The notes under the pieces were generated by a model. It had not been told where the DNA came from. It saw nothing but the letters and a program-made list of their open reading frames with translations, and searched no databases. From assembly GCA_022410635.1 (NCBI GenBank), contig JAJVDF010000590.1, positions 443,872-507,871 of the forward strand: a stretch of DNA of 64,000 nucleotides, read 5' to 3'. How positions within the stretch are numbered: position 1 is the stretch's first letter; every line of letters begins with the position of its first letter. The DNA is from Tretioscincus oriximinensis (lineage: Eukaryota > Chordata > Lepidosauria > Squamata > Gymnophthalmidae). The position numbers and the translations under genes were made by a program. Positions 1-10,995 of the stretch are shown one piece after another.

Positions 1-536
1 TGAATATTTTGTTCTGTACAAAGTTGAATGTGCTGACAACAAAAGCACACAAAATCATCAATGGAAATCAAATTCATTAACCAATGGAGGCCTGGATTTG
101 GAGTCACACACAAAAGTAAAGTGGAAAAACACACTACAGGCTGATCCAACTTTGATGTAATGTCCTTCAAACAAATCAAAATGAGGCTCAGTATTGTGTG
201 TGGCCTCCATGTGCCTGTATGACCTCCCTACAATGCCTGGGCATGCTCCTGATGAGGTTGCAGATGGTCTCCTGAGAGATCTCCTCCCAGACCTGGACTA
301 AACATCTGCCAACTCCTGAACCGTCTGTGGTGCAATGTGACATTGGTGAATGGAGTGAGACATCATGTCCCAGATGTGCTCAATCGGATTCAGGTCTGGG
401 GAATGGGTGGGCCAGTCCATAGCTTCAATGCCTTCAATGCCTTGTCCTGCATTAGGAGGAACCAACCACACCAGCCAACCACAGGGCCAACCACACCAGC
501 ATATGGTCTCACAAGGGGTCTGAGGATCTCATCTCG

Positions 537-822
537 GATAGCTCAGTTGCTTAGGAATTTGTGTCTCACCTGGGAAATCGGGTTTCGAAGCCCTGTGTTG
601 GAAGTGGGGAGGGGTGAGCACCTTCCACTAGCCTGTAGCTCTAGCCAACCCAGCTATTCGAAAGCATGAATTGCAAGAAATTGCAACTGACTGCATGTAG
701 ATACATGGGAACCACCATAACCTGGTGGGGAAGATAGAATGTGAGCCTTCGGGCAAAATATATCCTTGTAAGCCGCTTTGAGTCCCTTTGAAAGGTGAGT
801 AAAGCGGGGTATAAGAACCAAG
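537..822 (+). mobile_element. tRNA-derived SINE with L2-like tail
   Basis: Inserted in the Tc1 transposase. The head has a tRNA-type A box (TAGCTCAGTTG) and B box (GGGTTTCGAAGCC). A second tRNA-B-box-like motif (CTATTCGAAAGCATGAA) lies at about 653-670, so the element looks dimeric. The 3' end (GTAAGCCGCTTTGAG... AAAGCGGGGTATAAG) has the CGCC/GGGGTATAA signature of the L2 LINE tails elsewhere in this window, which fits mobilisation by L2 machinery. It is followed by a TTCT/TTC tail. No clean target duplication was seen. Confidence 0.75.
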
Positions 823-823
823 T

Positions 824-909
<86 letters not shown>

Positions 910-1104
910 TTTCCTTCTTCTTCTTCTTCTTCTTCTTCTTCTTCTTCTTCTTCTTCTTCTTCTTCTTCTTCTTCTTCTTCTTCTTCTTCTTCTTCTTCTT
1001 CTTCTTCTNCTTCTTCTTCTTCTTCTTCTTCTTCTTCTTCTTCTTCTTCTTCTTCTTCTTCTTCTTCTTCTTCTTCTTCTTCTTCTTCTTCTTCTTCTTC
1101 TTCT
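823..1104. repeat. TTCT then TTC microsatellite, about 280 bp
   Basis: About twenty TTCT units followed, after a short impure junction (about 905-919), by about sixty TTC units (GAA on the other strand). It forms the tail of the SINE. One N lies inside, so the length is uncertain. Confidence 0.97.
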
Positions 1105-2051
1105 AATGGCAGTCAGTTTACCTCTGGCGAGCACATGGAGGGATGTGTGGCCCTCCAAAGAATGCCACCCCACACTGTTACTGACCCACTACCAAACCAG
1201 TCATGCTGAAGGATGTTGCAGGCATCAGATTGCTCTCCCTAGTGTCTCCAGACTCTATCACATCTGTCACATGTGCTCAGTGTGAACCTGCTTTCATTTG
1301 TGAAGAGCATAGGCCACCAGTACTGAAGTTGCCAATCCTGGTGTTCTGTGGCAAATGCCAAGCATCCTGCACAATGTTGGGCTGTGAGCACAACCCCCAA
1401 CTGTGGACGTTGGGCCCTCATACCATCCTCATGGAGTCGGTTTTGAACGGTTGTGCAGACACATACACATTTGTGGCCTGCTGGAGGTCATTTTGCAGGG
1501 CTCTGGCAGTGTTCCTCCTGTTCCTCCTTGCTTAAAGGNGGAGGTAGCAGTCCTGCTGCTGGGTTGTTGCCCTCCTACGGCCCCCTCCACATCTCCTGGT
1601 GTACTGGCCTGTCTCCTGGTAGCGCCTCCAGCCTCTGAACACTTCCTTGACAGACACAGCAAACCTTCTTGCCACAGCTTGCCTTTATGTGCCATCCTGG
1701 ATGAGCTGCACTACCTGAGCTACTTATGTGGGTTGCAGAGTCTGTCTCATGCTACCACAAGTGTGAAAGCACAACTAACATTCAAAAGTCACCAAACCAT
1801 CAGCTAGAAAGCATTGATACTGAGATGTGGTTTGCAGAATCACCAACTGCAGAATCACTCCTTTATTGAGTGTGTCTTGATAATTGCCAATAATTTCCAC
1901 CTGTTGTCTAATCCATTTGCACAACAGCATGTCAAATTGATTGTCAATCAGAGTTGCTTCCTTAGTAGACAGTTTAATTTCACAGAAGTTTGATTTACTT
2001 GGAGTTATATTCTGTTGTTTAAGGATTCCCTTTATTTATTTGAGCACTGTA

Positions 2052-2235
2052 TGACTGTAGGCTACAAGCCCCGAATGGTACCTGCCATAATCTAAACTGA
2101 ATTATGATGACAGGATATTCTAAGATATATTTCAAAATAAACCCTAGAGCAGAAAGGACCAAAAATAAATCAAACAGAGAAGAAATGTCTTCTGGTTATT
2201 TACTAGAATTATATCAAAGCTGATTATCCAAGAAC
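2052..2235. other. Intron, nothing recognised
   Basis: AT-rich intronic sequence between the Tc1 end and the first hairpin element. Confidence 0.6.
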
Positions 2236-2255
2236 AGGATTACTATAGTAGTCAA

Positions 2256-2465
2256 TTTCAGAGAAATAGCTGTGTTAATCTAGCAGAAAGTCCAGCAAAG
2301 GAGCTAGCAGCACTTTGAGACTAACCTGAGAAAAGTGGTTGGCATAAGCTTTCGTAGACAGGTCTACTTCTTCAGATGCAGCATCTGAAGAAGTAGACCT
2401 GTCTACGAAAGCTTATGCCAACCACTTTTCTCAAGTTAGTCTCAAAGTGCTGCTAGCTCCTTTGC
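2256..2465 (-). mobile_element. Hairpin element, copy 1
   Basis: Near-perfect inverted repeat: arms 2295-2379 and 2381-2465, 85 bases each, one-base spacer, one mismatch seen. One side extends beyond the arm to about 2256 (TTTCAGAGAAATAGC); the other stops at the arm. Flanking 12-bp direct repeats AGGATTACTATA lie at 2236-2247 and 2466-2477, with 8 extra bases (GTAGTCAA) on the extended side. I take the strand from the extended end (CTATTTCTCTGAAA) being the 3' end. No coding potential. Related copies are at 12077, 18484, 19591 and 21008. Confidence 0.85.
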
Positions 2466-2477
2466 AGGATTACTATA

Positions 2478-3783
2478 CTTCACTCCCAGAAAAATCCCCA
2501 GGTATTCCCAGATACTTGCGGTGTGGTAACCCTTTTAGGAATATAGCCTGTGTACCTGGCTGTGAATTTTAAAAATAAAATTGGCAACCCAATTTTTTTA
2601 AAATTCACAGNATTTTGGGTTGTATCTCTTTTATTACAATGCTTGATGTAGATACTGCAACAGAGGCAGAGTATAATGGCCAAAACGTGCACGCGTGTGT
2701 GTGCAAGTGCTGGGAGCCAGGCAAGCAAGGTTACATGTTGTTCATATTTCTCTGTCTATCATACTCTCCCTACTCCTTCTGGGGCTGGAGAAATCAGGAA
2801 GCTGAAGTACCAGATCCATCTCAATCACAGCAAGCCAAATCAGGTAGCATTTGTCCCTATTATACTCCTGCTTCCAGGGCTGGGGGAACCAGGCAGCAGA
2901 AAATTTATGAATTATGTCAACCAAAAATAAGGACAAAAATGCTATTATTTCTTTTGAAAAGGGGCATAAAGGCAGCAGAAAATTTCCAGCAGAGTTCATC
3001 AGCANGTAGTGACTAAATGGCTAGCAAAATGAAATGAAAATGTCCAGTAGAACTCTAAAAACAGGAACAGTTAGGGAAAACAAANGTTGACAGTTCTTTT
3101 TAGCTCTTCACAAAATATATGACAATAAAGGCCAGCATCATGTGCATATTCTGACATTTAATATTAGATGCATCAGTCTTGATATTTTCCCACATCATAA
3201 ATTTTTTAATAAGATTGCATATTTGCAAACTCTCTCATTACAACTTCAGAAATAAATATGTATTCATATCCTCTATCATTAGAATTTTGGCAATAAAATA
3301 CTTAGTTGCTGTGAAATAAGTTGGTAATAGATTAATAAGTACCTTTTCATTACACCAGTTTAAATCTTTGTTGGAAACTATATAAACTTGAAAGAAACCT
3401 CTCTTGGCTGTGTGTGTCTAGATGAACACAATAGGTCCTAGCATTTTTTACATGGTATAGAAATGAATAATTGACTCTTAATACTTTTTACCTAATATAA
3501 GAGCATATCTACCAGATGGTTTATTGTACTGTACTGAAGCAAATAAAAAATAATTTATCTTCACAGAACAATGGAGGTCACAGAAGATTCATATTTCAAA
3601 TCCTTTCCCTTTCTTCCTCTACTGTTGTTCTGAACTAAATATAAATACAGATCCTAGCCCCATTTTAATAGCATCTTCTAAATGTAGTTGAGGTTCTATA
3701 AACTATTCATTTCTTTCAACAGACAAACTTAATGGGGTTCTTGTCATTCAGAAACAGCAATTAGGCAATTTCTGTTTATTTTT
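2478..3783. other. Intron, nothing recognised
   Basis: AT-rich sequence with short chance reading frames. I see no repeat family, exon or RNA gene here. Confidence 0.6.
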
Positions 3784-4255
3784 ATTAATGTGAGATTAAG
3801 TTACAGTTCCAATTATCAAGGGAATGTTCAAATTCCTCTTGCAAGCTCGGCTTCAGCAATATTTAAACCAATAACTATCAGAAGTACAAGTTTGATTTGG
3901 AAGAGAAACAAGGAAAAGGCATCTAAAGAGGCATTCTCTGGGGCAGCCCCCAGACTATGGAATAGTCTCCCCTTTGAGGTGCATCTATCACCATTTCTGT
4001 GCATACTCAGAAAACACATGAAGATGAACCTCTTTAGCCGGGTCTTTGGCTGAAAAAACTGCTCGGCCTTTCCTTATTTTTAGATGTGGCTGTTTTAATA
4101 TATTGCTCAAAACAATTAAGGGAACACTTTAACATACACTGTTACGTTAAAGTGTTCCCTCAATTGTTTTGAGCAGTATATATTAATTTGGTTTTTTATT
4201 GTTAACTACCCTGAGACCTTCGGGTACAACATTCTAACGGCATAAAGTAGAGAGG
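3784..4255 (+). mobile_element. L2 LINE 3' end, degraded
   Basis: C-terminal L2 reverse-transcriptase remnant (3790-4053): the string AAPRLWNSLPFEVHLSPF is the L2/CR1-group C-terminal motif seen better preserved at 13.4 kb. It is followed by a 3' tail with TGAGACCTTCGGGTA near 4211. A small palindromic MITE (4099-4182) is inserted in the tail. Confidence 0.8.
4099..4182. mobile_element. Miniature Tc1-type palindrome (MITE)
   Basis: An 84-base element made almost only of two inverted repeats: TATTGCTCAAAACAATTAAG... and its complement, with about 10 bases between. The ends match the terminal repeat of the Tc1 element at 1-2051 (GCTCAAA...AAGGGAACAC), and TA steps flank it. A solo pair of Tc1 ends with no transposase. 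Confidence 0.85.
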
Positions 4256-4290
4256 AATTAAGGAATTTCTTGATGAAGATGAAAAAATAG

Positions 4291-4347
4291 GATGCTTAAA
4301 CTTTAACCGACCCACCCAAGGATGCTTAAACTTTAACCCACCCACCT
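4291..4347. repeat. 30-base tandem duplication
   Basis: GATGCTTAAACTTTAACC(G/C)ACCCACC occurs twice in tandem with a 30-base period, one substitution between copies. Confidence 0.9.
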
Positions 4348-4350
4348 TAA

Positions 4351-4684
4351 ATGTCCATGCTTGCTGTGGNTTTCTCCTTTAGGAGCTAGCATTTTTTAAT
4401 TTTGTGAGTGAACTCACCTTATGCAGTGAGTTTTGTGCCTGGAAAAATAAATCATGTCATTGTTCCGATTTCCTTTCCCTGTGTTTGCCAAGGAATGATA
4501 GTACCAGATTCCATGGGGGGTAAGACCGTGGAATCTGGTACTATCATTCCTTGGCAAACACAGGGAAAGGAAATCGGAACAATGACATGATTTATTTTTC
4601 CAGGCACACTGCATAAGGTGACTTCACTCACAAAATTAAGAAATGCTAGCGCCTAGAGGAGAAAACCACAGCAAGCATGGACAT
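4351..4684. repeat. Large near-perfect palindrome
   Basis: Arms 4351-4513 and 4529-4684 are reverse complements over about 160 bases with few mismatches and one short indel; the spacer is 15 bases (4514-4528). It is not similar to the other hairpin family in the window. A third copy of its centre lies at 5181-5222. No coding potential; the two overlapping short reading frames inside it mirror each other. Confidence 0.93.
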
Positions 4685-5180
4685 TGTCTTAAAAAGCAAA
4701 GATCTTCAAAATCAACGCTTGGTCTTCTCAGGTATAATGTATAACTGTGAGAAAGGATGAGTGTCGGAATATCAATGATTTTGTGTTCTGGTGTTGGAGG
4801 AAAGGTCTGATGCTGAGAAAAATTGAAGGACAAAAGGAGGAGAATATAAATATTATTGCAATTATTATTATAAATATACATGCATATAAAATATACATGT
4901 TATTAGGTTATGGTGGCAATCAACATGAAGATGGGTAGATCCCAGGAGAAAGTAGAATTCGTTCATGGGTTCAGAAAGATTGGACACAACTAAACAACCA
5001 TAAAAAGGATAAACACACAGCATCATGAGGCTTTGCATTAAGGGCTAACTTTTGCTCTATTTCTCCATTGATTAACATAAGGAAAAGCAGGGGAAGGGAG
5101 AAGAAAAGGTGGATAGACTCAAAGAAGCTACTGCATTGTTCTTGGAAATAAGATGAAACCTTTCTAAACCCAATGGAGTA

Positions 5181-5222
5181 GCCAAGGAATGATAGTACCA
5201 GATTCCACGGTCTTACCCCCCA
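5181..5222 (-). repeat. Inverted third copy of palindrome centre
   Basis: 42 bases that are the exact reverse complement of 4514-4555 (spacer plus start of the right arm). It abuts a CR1 3' end at 5223. Confidence 0.9.
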
Positions 5223-5325
5223 GGTGCATTTGGTGGGCCTCTGTATGAGACAGAATGCTGGACTATATGGGCACTAGCCCAATTCAGAATGGCTATTCTC
5301 ATGTTCGTATGGTTGTCAGTTCAAA
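5223..5325 (+). mobile_element. CR1 LINE 3' end fragment
   Basis: Starts GGTGCATTTGGTGGGCC and continues through GACAGAATGCTGGACTA, the 3' UTR sequence shared with the longer CR1 copies at 44.5, 52.7 and 60.3 kb. Confidence 0.85.
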
Positions 5326-6792
5326 AATATATGTTGAAATATNTTTCAGATACTATAAATACTGCATTACTAATTACAAAGAAACTATATAATGTAAATG
5401 AAAGTTTACACATTGTATAATTTTTCATTACATCTGTTGAAAAAACCATGCCTTAAACTGATATAGATATATACTATAATTGATACTACGATAATTAGCA
5501 AGAATCAAGTGTACAGTATTAAAAGGTTCTAATATTAATAAAATGATTCTTAATTTTTTTTTGAAATGCTTACAAAAATAACTACACTTATATTGTACAG
5601 TAGCTACTTAACAATGTGAAATCATAAATTCTGAAACCTTTTAAAAATTTCCATTCTAAAATTATCTTTTACAGTTAAAAATTCATTTTGATCTGCAGGA
5701 AATAACAAGACCCTTTTTAAGGAGATGAGTTGCTCTCCTGAGACCAAGATATTCAGAATGACCTCTATCTCAGTGTGGAATTGTTGCAGAACATTTTTGG
5801 AACAACCACAAACTATGTGAAATATTTGGAATATTAATTTACATCATCGACATATGTTCATGGTGGAGACCCCAGCTGGGTAGACGTATTAAGTATCCAA
5901 ACGCACTTGAAAACTAATTGGTATTGCTAAATAAACTGCATTATTGTATTTATTGCAATTAATATTTGCAGATGCTACAAGGTAATGTTATCCCATAGAA
6001 AAAATATGTTGTTTTTCATTAAAAAAAACAGCATAAGCAACACTAAAGATTAATCTCTTCCAAGGCTGCATTCTCATGGAGGTGAAAGAAGCGGTTTTGG
6101 GACTGCAAAGTGAATTCAATTCCCTTCACCATTTTCTTCCATTTCCAGCTCCATTTCAGCTCTGTTTCATTGTCCCCACAAGATTTGTATTGGCTTCTGG
6201 AGTCAATGGTTGGGTAATCTGTTTTCAAAGTGTCCTCTTCCCACTTTCCATTCTGCCTTTTTTTTTTTTTAATGTGCCCAAGTTTTGCACAAATCCATAA
6301 TTGCAAAATAAATGCACAAAACTAGAACTCAACAAAAACCTTTAAAAATGCTGTTTGCCTCCTTGGAGATTAGAACAAAATGGAGACACAGCAATGGTGC
6401 ATGGCAGCATTCACACAGAGGTGCTCCTGCTGTAGCCAGNGCACGATTAGCCTGAATTGGGAAAGACTGCACCTGTGTTGCTTTTGAGGAACAACTCTGT
6501 TCTGGTGACATATGGCTTTATGAACTATGCATAGTGAAAGCACTCCCACTCTTCATTATAGGGGAACTGAGTGGACCATACAGCTTTCGTTTCCATTTTT
6601 TCCCCTAGTAAGAACATAGCACAAGAGAGGTTAGAAAAGGATAAAAAATCAATTTACTCCGAGATTCACATTATGCAGGAGGCAGGATTATACTTCGAGA
6701 AATGTTAGCTTTAGAAGTTCACATCCTATAAAATGTCTGCAGTAGACCACAGAAAAGAATTATTTTACCGAGGCATTTCATCAATAGCATAC
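5326..6792 (-). other. GMDS intron, nothing firm
   Basis: AT-rich sequence on the 3' side of the third GMDS exon. A stretch at about 5750-5940 looks faintly like degraded LINE but I could not align it. No exon of GMDS seen. Confidence 0.55.
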
Positions 6793-6920
6793 CTCAACAT
6801 AATCCTTGGCATGACCCCAGTCTCTCTTGGCATCCAGATTGCCCAAACTGAAACATTCCAATTGCCCGAGGTGGATCTTAGCAACTGAACGGCTAATTTT
6901 TCGAGTAACGAAGTTAGCTC
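6793..6920 (-). CDS. GMDS: GMDS internal exon (third of three)
   Basis: 128 bases on the minus strand, bounded by TTGTTTTAG at 6921 and GTATGC at 6792. It starts in phase 1 and ends in phase 0. The product is [16 protein letters not shown] followed by a stretch ending WGHAKDYVE, with no stop. It aligns with about residues 215-257 of human GMDS from memory; one visible difference is His where human has Tyr in SVAKI-Y-LGQ. It is separated from the previous exon by a 17,018-base intron packed with transposons. The next exon (expected to begin AMWLML) was not found between 1 and 6792, so the following intron runs off the left edge. Confidence 0.97.
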
Positions 6921-8035
6921 CTAAAACAAAAAGACAATGATATCATAAAAGGATTAAAAGCTGTCTAGTAAATGCCTGAAAAATACTGAACATATCATCT
7001 TTTCCGTCATACTTTTTCTTGTATCAATCACTTAAATGCTGTCATCATTTATCACTTTGGCAAGATACAGTGAGCAACATACACGGTACATTAACAATAC
7101 TTTCTCGTCAAATATCTTCTTTTGAAACCCTAAGCACCCCTAATCTCTAGCTTTAGTATTCAATTTAGGCACATGGCCAAGAAAAGCAAACTCAAATGGA
7201 GGTTTCTGAAAACAAAGCAAAATAAAAACAAGATAGCAACTTAAACATTGAGNTTAGGACTTTGTGTAAGTTAGGTAAACAATAAATTTCCAAGCTAAAA
7301 TGTATCAAGGGGAAAAGAAATCTCAGATGTAACACATTTGAGACTATAGAGCATTCAAAAGCTGTTAACAGTACAGATAAGAAAACAATTTTCAGCCAAA
7401 ATTTTAGTATGAAGTAACTGGTCTTAAGCAAATCCAATGTCCACTTGATCTAAAATTATGCAACCANGTTGCATGAAAAATTAGACTATTCAGAAAGACT
7501 AGGGACTTTCTGGTGCAGAAATATGATCCAGATCAAGGTCTATTGGTATGCTAATGTGGGCTAATTTAGAATACAGTAGGATTCCCACATAAAATCCATA
7601 GTAAAGCTTTGGATCTTTAATGGCTATAGAAGAGATGGCTTTTCACCAGGTGTAGCTTCCAATAGGGCTGTGTGTGTGTGAGATAGAGAGAGAGAGTAAG
7701 TGAGAAATAGGTTTTTTTTGCATGCATTAAAGTTCCAAAGCTGTATACTGGATTTTAAATGGGAACTCTAGAATATAGAAATATACAAAAAGTGCACAGT
7801 TCTATATGTCAATTTACAACGGAACTAATTTCAGTGGCACAACTTACTGGGCCCAGAAACATCNTCTCCTAACCAAGAAAGCCTTTGGAAGCCATCTTGT
7901 GTGAGATTTGGGGGTATTGTGGAGGCTGGACTAAACAGCGTCACTGTGCAGACAGAGCTATTCTAGATTCCCATTTGTCTGGATCATCATAAAAAGTAAT
8001 TATAGAAAAGCACATGAAGGAGGAGGAGGAGGGAA
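6921..8035 (-). other. GMDS intron, nothing recognised
   Basis: AT-rich intron. A short TG/AG simple run lies at about 7670-7700. No repeat family identified. Confidence 0.6.
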
Positions 8036-8079
8036 TCAAACCTGAAGGAAATCAAAGCAGTCTAAATAACCTTCTTTAC

Positions 8080-8165
8080 AGACATCTTGTGACGTAGATG
8101 AGGCTGAGAGAGCTCCAAGAACTGTGTTTAGTCTGGCCTCATGGAGGAGTACAGAACTGAAGTGG
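8080..8165 (-). mobile_element. MIR-like CORE-SINE fragment
   Basis: GATGAGGCTGAGAGAGCTCC followed by CATGGAGGAGTACAGAA matches the body of the full SINE at 43193-43451 (minus strand). Degraded, no head or tail visible. Confidence 0.6.
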
Positions 8166-8932
8166 AACACTTTAAGATAAAAGCCTTAAGATAAAGTCTA
8201 TATTGGTAAATCCTGAGGTTATGGCAAACTCAGTAATCCATTTTAGATGAGTTATAACAATTCCCTAAAATGTGTTAGATAAGTTATAACAGGTCTCTAA
8301 CATAGATTACTAAACCTGTAGAGCAAAAAAAGGCTTTTGAAATGAACAAGTTACTTAATGGGACAGTCCTGCCTTTTGACTTCTGTTCAATTGAATCACA
8401 TTAGAATCAGATTTCAACAATATTAAAAGTACCAACCACATCACAAACATTTTACATCTCTTCATCATAAAAAATAATTAAAAAGCTGGTTTATACTACT
8501 GTCTTAAATTGCAAAAAGATAGGCAAAAACATTCTTGAAAACAATACATTGTTATTGTTGCTTTTGAGAAATTGTGACTGTGGGAAGAAAAGCTTTCCAA
8601 ATAAATCTTAATAAAAGAAAATAATATCCAGCATCATTTTTTCAGACTGATTACATTTAGTCTGAAATACAAATTGCTGTCTTCCCTTATATTTTCTCTT
8701 TGCAGTAGTTTATCACATATATAAAGTGAACATAGTCGTTTTTATCATTATGTGTTTAGATTTTTAATTTGTTTAATTTGCTTTTTAACATGTGTGTTTT
8801 ACTTTAAAAAATACATAGTGCTACTTGAACTAACGCTGCCATTTGGTTGCTATGTGGAACATTTTTAACAGCATTTTTTATGCAGAGGGAAGATTGCTAN
8901 GAAAACTGTTTGCTAATCCAGTGCGTTCCTAA
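8166..8932. other. GMDS intron, nothing recognised
   Basis: AT-rich, no reading frame or repeat family that I recognise. Confidence 0.6.
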
Positions 8933-9344
8933 TCAAGTTTAAGGTTTTCAGAAAATAGGTGTACTCTCTTATGCAGTCTGTTCACTGTCTAAGACCTGCA
9001 TGCAGGATTCCCCTGGTTGCCATTACAGTGATCTAAAAGTACCAGGTCTTATTCTGTTCCACAAAGGGGTTTAATGGGGCCCTCTGACCACAAGCCATTC
9101 CAGACTAGCACAGGCCACAGCAGGGTGGAATTTAGATTTCTTTTTGGAACAAAATAAGCTCTGGTGCATTGAGGCTGGGTTCAAATGCAAGAACAAAAAT
9201 AATATTGCTTCAAAGTGAGATTGTTTACAACGTCAATCTGCCTCTCCACGTTGTCCTAAATATTTTGCTTCAGAAAAGATTGATTAAAAAAAACTTGGGA
9301 ACAAAATATGCCATACACAATCTCAAGTTTAAGGTTTTCAGAAA
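8933..9344. repeat. 22-bp direct repeats flanking about 370 bp
   Basis: TCAAGTTTAAGGTTTTCAGAAA... a 22-base string is present identically at 8933-8954 and 9323-9344. The enclosed sequence is not a repeat family I recognise and carries no poly(A) before the second copy. Confidence 0.7.
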
Positions 9345-10305
9345 TTATGCACTATATACCTTTAGACTAACANTGACATGTGCCTTTTAATTTCCCTGCA
9401 GAATTCTGCAATTGGCAGAACACATCCTAGCTTGGTGCCATTCCCAAATCCACAAGCATAATTCTAATTCTTTTTAATTCTATGTTCTAGATCACTTATG
9501 AAGATGTTAAACATCACAGCATCGAGGACAAAGCTCTGGAGACAGTTTGATATTCCCTCTAAGAGATTCAGCTCTTTTTATAGACACTAATTCAATTATC
9601 ATCTTGCTGTACCCTCTGCCCCCTATTTTGTTTTCTTGTCCGAGGTACATCCTTCAGAGAAGATATTTAAGTAGCTAAGAGATTCCTTACTCCCAGCCCA
9701 TTCTGTTATGTATNAGCATGGCATGGTTCAACAACAAGACAGTTGCAGAAATAAAATGTAGTGGGAAAGGTGTCTAAAGCTTGCAAATAATATGATTCAG
9801 GTTTCAGCTGAACAAACAGTGAACAATGTGTAGATCACCTGGTTTCCAACACGGTGCCTAAAGGCAAAGTGTAAGAGATGAATACTTTCTCTGGCAACAA
9901 TAAAGGCTTTCGGCACTGTCTACCTATTTGTCTTTCAAGAATGCATCCGGTTGAAAGAGGTTTAAGTGCTTTCCAGTGTTCAGATACTGAACAAAAATAA
10001 AAGACAAGAAAAACAAAGAAAAGCAGTACGAGGAAATTGGAGAAAGAGGGTGTACAAATAATCAAGTGAGAACCAGAGAAAGATTTTCCCCTCAACCATA
10101 ACAAACAAACAAACAAAATCCTTCCCAGACATTGTTGTCATTTTTAATATTTATTTTTTGTGTTCCATATATGAATAAATATATAACCTCTAGCACTGGA
10201 AATGTTCCTATGAAATGGGGAAATAATGTATCATGTCCTATACGCTAAGATCTTTACTAACACAATTCAAAAGTCCTAAGATAGTCATGAATGCTTCACC
10301 TAAGT
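9345..10305. other. GMDS intron, nothing recognised
   Basis: AT-rich intron with a short CAAA simple run near 10100-10120. Confidence 0.6.
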
Positions 10306-10665
10306 CAGTGGTGGCTAACCTATGACACACCTGTCAAAGGTGACACACCAAGACATTAAAAGACCAATAAAAGAAATTGGCTGACAGAAGAAGTTAGTAG
10401 AGTTGCTTCGGCTTGAAGTATACAAAATACCAACCTTCAATTGAAGATTTAGCAAATGAAATCCAGCAACAAAAAAGTCACTAATGTAAAGAATTATTTG
10501 TTTTTGCTTCTTTAATAAATACATACTGATACATCAAAATGTAAGGATTTTTTACTAGTCTCAAACTACAAATACCACAAAATTATGGATATTTCTAGAT
10601 GTGACATAGTATTCAATTAAATTGGGNTTTTTTTTAAATGAAGCTCAAAAGGTTTGCCATCACTG
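10306..10665 (+). mobile_element. Non-autonomous hAT element, copy 1
   Basis: Starts CAGTGGTGGCTAACCTATG and ends GGTTTGCCATCACTG, inverted ends of hAT type. Flanked by 8-bp target duplications ACCTAAGT (10298-10305) and ACCTAAGC (10666-10673), 7 of 8 identical, as expected for hAT. Interior is AT-rich with no transposase frame. A second copy lies at 26339-26768. Confidence 0.9.
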
Positions 10666-10995
10666 ACCTAAGCACATCTGAAAAAGTCTCCCAGAAAGCA
10701 TCTTGAACCTTTTCATGATATTATAATTTCCTTCTGTCCTCAATCCAGGTTTCAATAATAAGTACAATACTTGAAGTCTGTATTGCTACAGTATTCCAGA
10801 ATCTGTATAAGAAATCACTTGAATTAGCCCTTCATTTTTTGGAAACAAAGAAGCAATGGAGCTATTTAAAATGAAACACCAGGAGTTAATATAACTTGCA
10901 ACACCAGGCAAAACACTGAGACCCCAAAGNTAGACTCATTAATATCAGCCAGTCTCATTCCTAAACAGATTTTGGACTGACCCAGATTTTCTCAG

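Larger units (their letters stand above)
200..1754 (-). pseudogene. Tc1 transposase remnant
   Basis: Degraded DDE transposase, minus strand. Recognisable blocks are: VGWHSL-like GWHSLEGHTSLHVLARG (about 1100-1173), a central block ending in RFTLSTCDRCDRVWR (1239-1421), and HSPDLNPIEHIWDMM (about 365-410) that contains the third catalytic position region. In the central block the conserved FTDES is FTNES, so a catalytic Asp has become Asn. The reading frame is also broken by the SINE insertion exactly after the codons for TAIR and by other frame changes. The N-terminal DNA-binding part near 1450-1754 is in several frames. It cannot encode an active enzyme. Confidence 0.88.
1..2051 (-). mobile_element. 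Tc1/mariner element, family with GAGCAGTGTA-type ends
   Basis: DNA transposon of the Tc1/mariner superfamily, of a type common in fishes and seen patchily in other vertebrates. The right terminus (about 2020-2051) reads on the minus strand TACAGTGCTCAAATAAATAA, a familiar inverted-repeat end. The left terminus lies just outside the window. Transposase remnants run on the minus strand. The element is interrupted at about 537-1104 by a SINE and its simple-repeat tail, so its own length is about 1.5 kb. Family placement rests on remembered sequence, not a search. Confidence 0.9.

Noticed and set aside
537..615. Possible tRNA gene
   Set aside because: A and B boxes are present, but the cloverleaf is poor and the sequence continues into a SINE body and tail.
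628..1173. Frames of 181 and 103 codons made of poly-Arg/Lys-Glu and poly-Phe
   Set aside because: They are translations of the TTCT/TTC microsatellite; only the last part of the minus frame is meaningful, as Tc1 transposase debris.
1203..1807. Plus-strand frames of 110, 134 and 61 codons
   Set aside because: Antisense shadows of the Tc1 transposase remnant.
4408..4614. Two mirrored 60-66 codon frames
   Set aside because: Both strands of the palindrome at 4351-4684; they mirror each other and have no protein character.
5750..5940. Possible LINE fragment (ACATATGTTCATGGTGGAGA)
   Set aside because: Looked faintly like the L1 C-terminal HMWW region but no frame or second motif supports it.
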